Source: an uncultured Collinsella sp. (GTDB taxonomy: Bacteria; Actinomycetota; Coriobacteriia; Coriobacteriales; Coriobacteriaceae). Taken from it: DNA of 11,209 nt. Where the stretch lies: positions 1 to 11,209 of the forward strand of contig CABVDH010000037.1 in assembly GCA_902497065.1 (NCBI GenBank). Direction: 5' to 3'. Position 1 is the stretch's first letter; every line of letters begins with the position of its first letter. Below the pieces are notes generated by a model that saw only the letters and a program-made list of their open reading frames with translations, was not told the DNA's origin and did not search any database. The position numbers and the translations under genes are program-made. This document shows positions 6,153 to 11,209 of the stretch, in pieces.

Positions 6153-6187
6153 AAAGACTACTTACGGTGAGCGCGGTAGAACTCGAT
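6153..6187 (-). repeat. Direct-repeat copy within the pgi 3' end
   Basis: This is the right-hand partner of 2650-2684 (33 of 35 identical). It covers the final nine codons and stop of pgi plus 5 nt beyond. If the block entered by site-specific recombination, this copy would be the gene end supplied by the element and the left one the displaced original. Confidence 0.75.
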
Positions 6188-7852
6188 GAGTGCCTGGGTC
6201 GAAGCGTCCTGCTCGGCCTTGGCAGCGTCGTCGTGGAAGGCAGGCGTGATCTGCTTGGCAAGCTGCTTGCCCAGTTCGACACCCCACTGGTCGTAGGAGT
6301 CGATACCCCAAACCGTACCCTCGACAAACACGATGTGCTCGTACAGGGCGATGAGCTCACCAAGCGCGAACGGGGTCAGCGTGTCGCCGAAGATCGAGGT
6401 CGTCGGGCGGTTGCCCTCAAAGCAGCGAGCCGGGACGATTTGCTCGGGCGTGCCCTCGGCACGGACCTCGTCAGCCGTCTTACCAAAGGCAAGCGCCTTG
6501 GTCTGAGCGAGGAAGTTGCCCAGGAACAGCTCATGGACGTCCTGGCCACCGTCGGTCGCCGGGTTAGCAGTGTTGGCGAAGGCGATAAAGTCGGCCGGAA
6601 CCACCACGGTGCCCTGATGCAGCAGCTGATAGAACGCGTGTTGGCCGTTGGTGCCGGGCTCGCCCCAGTAGATCTCACCGGTATCGGAGGTCACGGCGCT
6701 GCCGTCCCAACGGACATGCTTGCCGTTGGACTCCATGGTGAGCTGCTGCAGGTAAGCCGGGAAGCGATGCAGGTACTGGCAGTACGGCAGCACGGCATGG
6801 CTCTTGGAGCCAAAGAAGTTGACGTACCAGACATTGAGCAGGCCCATCAGCGCAACGGCGTTCTGCTCGAGCGGAGTGTTGCAGAAGTACTCGTCGATGG
6901 CGTGGAAGCCCTCGAGGAACTGCTGGAAGCGCTCGGGACCGAGCACGACGATCAGGGACAGGCCCACGGCGGAGTCAACGGAGTAACGGCCGCCGACCCA
7001 GTTCCAGAAGCCAAAGGCGTTGGCCGGGTCGATACCGAAGGCCTCGACCTTGTCGAGTGCGGTGGAGACGGCGACAAAGTGCTTAGCCACAGCCTCGGCG
7101 TTCTGCTCATCGGAGCCGTCGATGGCGCCCTGGGCCTTGAGCTGCTCGAGCATCCAAGTCTTGACCTCGCGAGCGTTGGTAAGCGTCTCGAGCGTGGTAA
7201 AGGTCTTGGAGACGATGATCACGAGCGTGGTCTCGGGATCCAGGCCCTTGAGCTTCTCGGCCTGGTCGTTGGGATCGATGTTGGAAATGTAGCGGCAGTC
7301 GATGCCGGCGTCGGCGTAGGGACGCAGGGCCTCGTAGGCCATGACCGGGCCCAGATCGGAGCCGCCGATGCCGATGGACACCAGGTGCTCGATCTTCTTG
7401 CCGGTAACGCCCTTCCACTCACCGGAGCGCACGCGCTCGGCAAAGGCATACATACGGTCGAGGACCTCGTGCACGTCGGCGACAACATCCTGGCCGTCAA
7501 CGATGAGCTGGCCCTTCTCGCTCGCCGGGCGGCGCAGCGCGGTGTGCAGCACGGCGCGGTCCTCGGTAGTGTTGATGTGCTCGCCGGAGAACATGGCTTC
7601 GCGGCGCTCCTCGAGCTTAACCTCGCGGGCCAAATCGCACAGCAGCTTAACGGTCTCGTCGGTCACCAGGTTCTTGGATAGATCGAAATGCAGGTCACCG
7701 GCGTCAAAGCTCAGCTTGTTCACGCGCTCGGGATCGGCGGCGAACCAGGCCTTGAGGTCGATGCCCTCGGCCTCGAGCTTCTCCTGATGAGCCTCGAGCG
7801 CCTTCCAAGCGGCGGTCGACGTGGCGTCGATAGGTGCGGCAACAGTTGCCAT
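6158..7852 (-). CDS. pgi: Glucose-6-phosphate isomerase
   Basis: The 564-aa product is a full-length Pgi, the cytosolic glycolytic and gluconeogenic enzyme that interconverts glucose-6-phosphate and fructose-6-phosphate. Visible are the SIS-fold phosphate-binding loop SIGIGGSDLGP (159-169), signature 1 FWNWVGGRYSVDSAVG (282-297), the catalytic glutamate E374 in MESNGK, the histidine H405 in GTNGQHAF, and signature 2 SYDQWGVELGK (519-529) with the catalytic lysine K529. Signature 1 has N-W-V-G-G in place of the common D-W-V-G-G. GGAGGA lies 5 nt before the ATG. A TAGAAT -10-like hexamer and a 7-bp hairpin lie upstream. It is a single-gene unit closed by a strong terminator; its last codons are duplicated 3.5 kb to the left. 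Confidence 0.97.
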   Translation of the reverse strand: MATVAAPIDATSTAAWKALEAHQEKLEAEGIDLKAWFAADPERVNKLSFDAGDLHFDLSKNLVTDETVKLLCDLAREVKLEERREAMFSGEHINTTEDRAVLHTALRRPASEKGQLIVDGQDVVADVHEVLDRMYAFAERVRSGEWKGVTGKKIEHLVSIGIGGSDLGPVMAYEALRPYADAGIDCRYISNIDPNDQAEKLKGLDPETTLVIIVSKTFTTLETLTNAREVKTWMLEQLKAQGAIDGSDEQNAEAVAKHFVAVSTALDKVEAFGIDPANAFGFWNWVGGRYSVDSAVGLSLIVVLGPERFQQFLEGFHAIDEYFCNTPLEQNAVALMGLLNVWYVNFFGSKSHAVLPYCQYLHRFPAYLQQLTMESNGKHVRWDGSAVTSDTGEIYWGEPGTNGQHAFYQLLHQGTVVVPADFIAFANTANPATDGGQDVHELFLGNFLAQTKALAFGKTADEVRAEGTPEQIVPARCFEGNRPTTSIFGDTLTPFALGELIALYEHIVFVEGTVWGIDSYDQWGVELGKQLAKQITPAFHDDAAKAEQDASTQALIEFYRAHRK

Positions 7853-7870
7853 AAAGTCCTCCTCAGCATA

Positions 7871-7894
7871 CGGGCGCGTGTCCCCATGCGCCCG
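7871..7894. promoter_or_regulatory. Hairpin in the pgi 5' leader
   Basis: CGGGCGC (7871-7877) and GCGCCCG (7888-7894) form a perfect 7-bp stem with a 10-nt loop, between the pgi -10-like hexamer and its ribosome binding site. No T-run follows, so a translational or mRNA-stability role is more likely than termination. Confidence 0.45.
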
Positions 7895-7911
7895 GACATT
7901 CAGATGCCACT

Positions 7912-7917
7912 ATTCTA
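7912..7917 (-). promoter_or_regulatory. -10-like TAGAAT of pgi
   Basis: TAGAAT on the minus strand lies 60 nt before the pgi start, upstream of the leader hairpin. The region 16-18 nt further upstream has no good -35 match (TGATTA at best), so the assignment is tentative. Confidence 0.35.
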
Positions 7918-7975
7918 GCTCAGGTCAAGACCGTAATCAGCGAGCGTTATCAATCCGCCCCCAAACGGCGACCGA

Positions 7976-8027
7976 CCAAAAAGGGACAGGTTTATTTTGG
8001 CAGGTCAAACGCTTTACCTATCAAAAC
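7976..8027. repeat. REP/MITE-like palindromic repeat, copy 1 (one arm missing)
   Basis: CCAAAAAGG at the left end, then ACAGGTTT and CTTTTT-free centre ending in TTTACC, aligns with the left arm and centre of the complete palindrome at 9376-9453, allowing small indels. The complementary right arm is absent: similarity stops at CAAAAC (8022-8027), exactly at the stop codon of the truncated dehydrogenase-like gene. Multicopy palindromes of this kind are often moved by REP-associated tyrosine transposases; none is present here. Confidence 0.65.
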
Positions 8028-8551
8028 TATGCGGCGGCGCACACACTGGCGAGCAACTCGCGCAAGGGAGAGCCAATGCCATCCAGGAGCTCAGGCGCGA
8101 TAATGGCAAAGACGGGCACTTCGCCTCTACCCACAGCCGCAGGCACCTTTCCCTCCGAGACAATGCAGCCATGGGGAACAAAACCGTCCTCGCCAGAATC
8201 GAGCACCGCCATACGACGGGCAACCTCGCGCGCAAATCCAGCCGTGTCGGCATCCCCAATCGCAAGCACAAAGTCGACGCCCTCGTCGGTGGCCAAGGCA
8301 ACAGCCTCATCGACCAGCTCGTCTCCCCCCTCGCCCTCAACCGAGCCACAACGGAACAGCGCGCGCTCCAACAATGCCCGGTCAAGCGACCCAAGCGCCG
8401 CCGCAACGAGCTCGTCGCGCGTATGCTTGTCGCCGCCCAGCACTACCAGTGCCTTGGTGCCGCCGTAGTGGGCGACCAGGCGCCCGCACCAACGTGCCAC
8501 GTCGCCATCCGCGACAAGGCGCGTTGGCATACCAAACCCATAGTTGACCAT
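8027..8551 (-). CDS. Truncated iron-type alcohol dehydrogenase-like protein
   Basis: The 174-aa product resembles the N-terminal half of group III (iron) alcohol dehydrogenases: MVNYGFGMPTRLV at the start, a beta-alpha unit ALVVLGG, and VDFVLAIGDAD at 92-102 where active relatives have an AVGGGS-type cofactor loop. VFAIIAPEL at 147-155 matches the segment just before the metal site. The protein then ends, so the aspartate and three histidines that bind iron are missing, as is the whole C-terminal domain (family length is about 380-390 aa). The glycine loop is also degenerate. The TAG stop lies at the edge of a REP-like repeat, suggesting insertion or deletion removed the rest. The ribosome site is weak (GGGGT). 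Catalysis is very unlikely; it is a decayed remnant or a reused nucleotide-binding domain. Confidence 0.65.
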   Translation of the reverse strand: MVNYGFGMPTRLVADGDVARWCGRLVAHYGGTKALVVLGGDKHTRDELVAAALGSLDRALLERALFRCGSVEGEGGDELVDEAVALATDEGVDFVLAIGDADTAGFAREVARRMAVLDSGEDGFVPHGCIVSEGKVPAAVGRGEVPVFAIIAPELLDGIGSPLRELLASVCAAA

Positions 8552-8689
8552 CTACCCCACAACCCTTCCATGCTTTTAAGGTGAAACAGATCGTTAGGCT
8601 CATGCTACGAAGCAAGGTTTTCCGAGCTGTTTCGTGCTCTTTAGGGCTGCGTTAAAACCCGAATCAATCAAAACGGGACGCACAGATGG

Positions 8690-9313
8690 CTATGCCGCGA
8701 TAAACGGAGGCACCAGGCGCACAAATAAGATGAGCCAAGCTAGCGCCAGGCAAAATCCACCCAGTACATCAGAAGCGTAGTGCACCCCCAGATAAATGCG
8801 ACTGACACCAACAGCGAGAATGACGCACGCAAGCGCCATCACGGCAAACACGTTAGACGAAAGGCCGCCGGCTCCTCCCTGCACGAGCCATATGCCATAT
8901 CCGTAAAACGCCATAGCAGCCATCGAATGGCCCGAGGGAAAACTGAGTCCCGGAGCCTCCACAAGCCGATATCCTTGGGGGCGAGGGCGGCGCACCAACA
9001 CCTTAAGGAGCTGATCGATGGCACTGATGACGCCGACATTGACAGCGGCGCACATAACCTGAATCCGACAGGGCGCCCATATAAACGTGGCGACCAGCAC
9101 GCCCACGACAGCCGGTAGCGATGCCATGTTCGAAACGGATTTCATCGCAACCGTCAACGCCGGCGAACGAAGCTTCTCAACGAAAAGCGCGTAGCCCAAC
9201 CTGTCGATTCTCATGGCCTGTCGCTTAAGCACCTTAACCAGCAGGCAAGCAAAGACTGCAAGACACAGCACGGCCAGTACCAAAAGCGCAAGATCACCCA
9301 TATCGGCGGTCAT
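8690..9313 (-). CDS. PAP2-family membrane lipid phosphatase
   Basis: The 207-aa product carries all three PAP2 phosphatase motifs: K-x6-RP at K104-P112 (KVLVRRPRP), PSGH at 126-129 in FPSGHSMAAM, and SR-x5-H-x3-D at 171-182 (SRIYLGVHYASD), with H178 as the expected nucleophile. It has about five hydrophobic segments (8-29, 66-97, 131-147, 154-171, 184-200), giving the usual integral-membrane fold with the active site on the outer face. Relatives hydrolyse phosphatidate, phosphatidylglycerol phosphate or undecaprenyl pyrophosphate; the substrate here cannot be decided. The start at 9313 has GAAGGGA 5 nt upstream. A 138-nt gap separates it from the truncated dehydrogenase gene, and it diverges from the SOS-regulated polymerase gene. 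Confidence 0.93.
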   Translation of the reverse strand: MTADMGDLALLVLAVLCLAVFACLLVKVLKRQAMRIDRLGYALFVEKLRSPALTVAMKSVSNMASLPAVVGVLVATFIWAPCRIQVMCAAVNVGVISAIDQLLKVLVRRPRPQGYRLVEAPGLSFPSGHSMAAMAFYGYGIWLVQGGAGGLSSNVFAVMALACVILAVGVSRIYLGVHYASDVLGGFCLALAWLILFVRLVPPFIAA

Positions 9314-9375
9314 CCATATCCCTTCAGCGTATCCATCACATCAAGGTTAACGACCTAGCGTAAGCGCCCCGTAAA

Positions 9376-9453
9376 CCTACCAAAAAGGACGGGTTTCTTT
9401 TAGATAGGCCAAACGATTTACCGAGCAAAATAAACCTGTTCCTTTTTGGCAGG
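9376..9453. repeat. REP/MITE-like palindromic repeat, copy 2 (complete)
   Basis: The left end CCTACCAAAAAGG (9376-9388) is complementary to the right end CCTTTTTGGCAGG (9441-9453) at 12 of 13 positions. The arms continue inward (GGGTTT with AAACC, TTTT with AAAA) to about 23 bp each around a centre containing GGCCAAACGATTTACC. The centre and left arm recur at 7976-8027. The element fills the gap between the divergent PAP2 and polymerase genes and ends 5 bp before the polymerase -10 hexamer. Confidence 0.75.
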
Positions 9454-9458
9454 TCTGG

Positions 9459-9464
9459 TATTAT
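9459..9464 (+). promoter_or_regulatory. -10 hexamer of the SOS polymerase promoter
   Basis: TATTAT lies directly before the first SOS box and 45 nt before the GTG start. The -35 position would fall at about 9436-9442 inside the right arm of the REP-like repeat, where no good TTGACA match exists. Confidence 0.5.
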
Positions 9465-9478
9465 CGAACATGTATTCG
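9465..9478 (+). promoter_or_regulatory. LexA-binding (SOS) box 1
   Basis: CGAACATGTATTCG matches the Gram-positive SOS box CGAACRNRYGTTYG at all defined positions but one. It abuts the TATTAT -10 hexamer, so bound LexA would block initiation. Confidence 0.8.
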
Positions 9479-9481
9479 ATA

Positions 9482-9495
9482 TGAACATGTGTTTG
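9482..9495 (+). promoter_or_regulatory. LexA-binding (SOS) box 2
   Basis: TGAACATGTGTTTG also matches the SOS consensus with one difference (first base). It is 17 bp from box 1, under two helical turns, and lies between the promoter and the ribosome site. Confidence 0.75.
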
Positions 9496-9509
9496 ATGAG
9501 GAGGGCCCG

Positions 9510-11015
9510 GTGGAACACGGTCGGCGTACGTACATCTGTATCGACCTTAAGACGTTTTACGCCAGCGTCGAGTGTGTCGACCGTGGGCTCGATCCTCTTA
9601 CCACCAACTTGGTCGTGGCCGATGAGTCTCGCGGCCGCACGACAATCTGCTTGGCCATCACGCAGGCGATGAAGGACCTCGGCATCCACAACCGCTGCCG
9701 CTTGTTCGAAATTCCCAACGGCATCGACTACATCAAAGCCGTACCGCGCATGCAGCACTACATGGAAGTGTCGGCGCAAATCTACGGCATCTATCTGGAA
9801 TACGTGAGCCCGCAAGACATTCACGTCTATTCAATCGACGAATGCTTTATCGACGTGACGCCCTATCTAGACCTCTACCATACCAATGCCAAAGGCTTTG
9901 CCTGCATGTTGCGCGATGAGGTCCTCGCGCGTACCGGCATCACGGCGACGGTCGGCATCGGCCCCAACCTATTCCAGGCCAAGGTAGCGCTCGATATCAC
10001 CGCCAAGCACGTACCCAGCCGCATCGGCATACTCGACGACGAGACCTTTCGCAAAGAGATCTGGCCCCATCGTCCCATCACCGATATCTGGGGCATCGGC
10101 CCCGGCGTGGCAGCACGACTCGAAAAGTATGGCGTCTACGACCTGATGGGTGTCGCCGCACTCGACGAGAACCTGCTCTACGACGAGCTCGGCGTCAATG
10201 CCGAATATCTCATCGACCACGCCTTTGGGCGCGAGCCGACAACCATCGCCGATATCCAAGCCTATCGCCCACAAGCAACTTCGACCACTACAGGACAGGT
10301 GCTCTCGAAGGGCTATGCCTACGAGCAGGCCTACACCGTCTTGCGCGAGATGGTCGACAGTGCCGTGCTGGACTTGGTCGATAAGCACGTGGTCTGCGAC
10401 AGCATCTCGCTCTTTGTGGGCTACGCGAGCGAGCGCGCCGACATCCGCAGGCTTGATGCCAGCGGTACTGCACAATATGTGGACGGATGCGGACACCTGC
10501 GCTCGAGTACGTCGAGCATCGAACCCACCGCAACCGCCGGCCCCGAGCTCGCACCCCGTGCGCCCAAGCCCGTCCAGTGCGATGACGAAAGGCGTCGCCT
10601 GGTGCGCGAAGCGCAGGCAATCGATGGCATCTTTGCGGGAGAGCATGGCGGCAAACCGCGTGGTGGCTATGCCGCGCTCTTTGCGCACTCCAACGCCTCG
10701 CGCAAGCTGCCCGAGCGCACCAATTCGTTTAAGAAGATCATGGGCTATTTCGATGACCTTTGGGCGCAAACGGTCGACCCTAAACGACCGGTCAAGCGAA
10801 TCAACCTGGGCTTTGGCAACCTCATGCCCGAGGAATTTGCCACTATCGATCTGTTTAGCGATGTCGAGGCCGATGAGCGCGAGCGCGACCTGGCGCGCGC
10901 CGTCCTGGCCGTGAAAGGCAAGTACGGCAAGAACGCGCTGGTCAAGGGATTAAGCTTTACCGCCGGCGCCACCGCGCGCGAACGCAACGACCAAGTTGGA
11001 GGACACCGTGCCTAA
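9510..11015 (+). CDS. SOS-induced Y-family DNA polymerase (UvrX/YqjW/UmuC-like)
   Basis: The 501-aa product begins with the palm motif CIDLKTFYASVE (catalytic D12 and steric region FY), followed by the catalytic pair D110-E111 in YSIDECFIDVT, GIGPNLFQAKVALD (149-162), and the thumb helix-hairpin-helix TDIWGIGPGVAARLEKYGV (191-209). The little-finger part follows, with LFVGYASE (301-308) and PVKRINLGFGNLMPEE. It copies damaged DNA in an error-prone way. The GTG at 9510 is chosen over an in-frame GTG at 9489 because GGAGGG lies 5 nt upstream and 9489 falls inside SOS box 2. Relative to Firmicutes YqjW-type enzymes (about 410-430 aa) there is extra Pro/Ala/Arg-rich sequence at about 318-385. Its stop overlaps the next gene by 8 nt. 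Confidence 0.93.
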   Translation: MEHGRRTYICIDLKTFYASVECVDRGLDPLTTNLVVADESRGRTTICLAITQAMKDLGIHNRCRLFEIPNGIDYIKAVPRMQHYMEVSAQIYGIYLEYVSPQDIHVYSIDECFIDVTPYLDLYHTNAKGFACMLRDEVLARTGITATVGIGPNLFQAKVALDITAKHVPSRIGILDDETFRKEIWPHRPITDIWGIGPGVAARLEKYGVYDLMGVAALDENLLYDELGVNAEYLIDHAFGREPTTIADIQAYRPQATSTTTGQVLSKGYAYEQAYTVLREMVDSAVLDLVDKHVVCDSISLFVGYASERADIRRLDASGTAQYVDGCGHLRSSTSSIEPTATAGPELAPRAPKPVQCDDERRRLVREAQAIDGIFAGEHGGKPRGGYAALFAHSNASRKLPERTNSFKKIMGYFDDLWAQTVDPKRPVKRINLGFGNLMPEEFATIDLFSDVEADERERDLARAVLAVKGKYGKNALVKGLSFTAGATARERNDQVGGHRA

Positions 11016-11209
11016 ACCCAAACAACAGCCCGTGCGCCCGCCGACCGCCTTCGAGCGCCTGGCGGACCCCGAGGGCAGACGCCGCGCCGCCGACCCCAAC
11101 CTCACAGCCAACGGTGCCGTGCGCGCCAACCGCGCCGCACAGTTTATGCCCTTTGCCGCCCTCACGGGATACTACGAACTCGTGCGCAAGCAGGAAATCA
11201 CCGTCGAGC
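11008..11209 (+). CDS. YolD-like protein (3' end outside window)
   Basis: The visible 67 residues start at a GTG with GGAGG 5 nt upstream and overlap the polymerase stop by 8 nt. The conserved block RANRAAQFMPFAALTGYYELVRKQE is typical of YolD-like proteins, which in Bacillus are encoded next to UvrX/YqjW polymerases and have been proposed to act as small UmuD-like partners. The N-terminus is basic and Pro-rich. The arrangement implies one LexA-controlled two-gene unit. Confidence 0.85.
   Translation, partial: MPKPKQQPVRPPTAFERLADPEGRRRAADPNLTANGAVRANRAAQFMPFAALTGYYELVRKQEITVE

Larger units (their letters stand above)
2650..6187. mobile_element. Candidate 3.5-kb island inserted in the 3' end of pgi
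   Basis: The interval is bounded by direct copies of the pgi 3' end, each with a related terminator on its left side. It holds three plus-strand genes in a minus-strand neighbourhood, including a VirD4/TraG-type ATPase, a family normally found on conjugative elements. Integration into a gene's 3' end with replacement of that end is a known behaviour of tyrosine-recombinase elements. No integrase, excisionase, relaxase or replication gene is visible inside, so this would be a cargo-only, decayed or trans-mobilised element. The alternative is a local duplication of the pgi end with later gene insertion. Confidence 0.5.

Noticed and set aside
6167..7681. Open frame of 504 codons on the plus strand
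   Set aside because: It is antisense to pgi, which has all catalytic motifs. Long antisense frames are common in GC-rich genes, and its start has no ribosome site.
8600..8640. Hairpin between the PAP2 gene and the truncated dehydrogenase gene
   Set aside because: Only 5 pairs (ACGAA/TTCGT) with a long loop and no T-run; not convincing as a terminator.
9489..9509. GTG at 9489 as polymerase start
   Set aside because: It lies inside SOS box 2 and has no ribosome site, whereas 9510 has GGAGGG at the proper distance.

Overview
The window looks like chromosomal DNA from a high-GC gut Actinobacterium of the class Coriobacteriia, most likely Collinsella or a close relative. That is an inference from the GC-rich codon use, strong AGGAGG-type ribosome binding sites, GTG starts, a Gram-positive LexA (SOS) box and the gene families; no taxonomic marker gene is present.

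Left part (1-2585), all on the minus strand: deoC (deoxyribose-phosphate aldolase), a Cof-type sugar-phosphate HAD phosphatase, then a beta-phosphoglucomutase-like HAD hydrolase that runs off the window. A clear intrinsic terminator sits between the two HAD genes. Three perfect 7-8 bp inverted repeats lie in the roughly 180 bp upstream of deoC and are candidate operators or leader hairpins.

Centre (2590-6187): a 3.5-kb plus-strand block of three genes against the minus-strand background. It encodes an unrecognised 296-aa protein, a ClpP-like serine protease with an intact Ser-His-Asp triad, and a short soluble VirD4/TraG-like ATPase whose start overlaps the protease stop. No relaxase, integrase or other secretion gene accompanies them. 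The block is bounded by two copies of the 3' end of pgi: a 35-bp direct repeat (33/35 identical) at 2650-2684 and 6153-6187, each next to a similar strong terminator hairpin. This is what site-specific insertion into the 3' end of pgi, with regeneration of the gene end, would leave. The operon has a leader of about 300 nt with a possible three-way-junction RNA at 2936-3030 and a G-poor repeated stretch just before the first gene. It is the best candidate here for an undescribed system, possibly an ATPase-coupled proteolytic machine or a cut-down conjugation module.

Right part (6158-11209): pgi (glucose-6-phosphate isomerase, minus), a truncated iron-type alcohol-dehydrogenase-like gene (minus), a PAP2 lipid phosphatase (minus), then an SOS-controlled pair on the plus strand: a UvrX/YqjW-type Y-family DNA polymerase and a YolD-like protein (partial at the window end). 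Two copies of a palindromic REP/MITE-like repeat occur here. One (7976-8027) ends exactly at the stop codon of the truncated dehydrogenase; the other (9376-9453) abuts the promoter and two tandem SOS boxes of the polymerase gene.

Functionally, deoC, pgi and the HAD phosphatases are sugar-phosphate metabolism, the polymerase pair is the DNA-damage response, and the 3.5-kb block is accessory.
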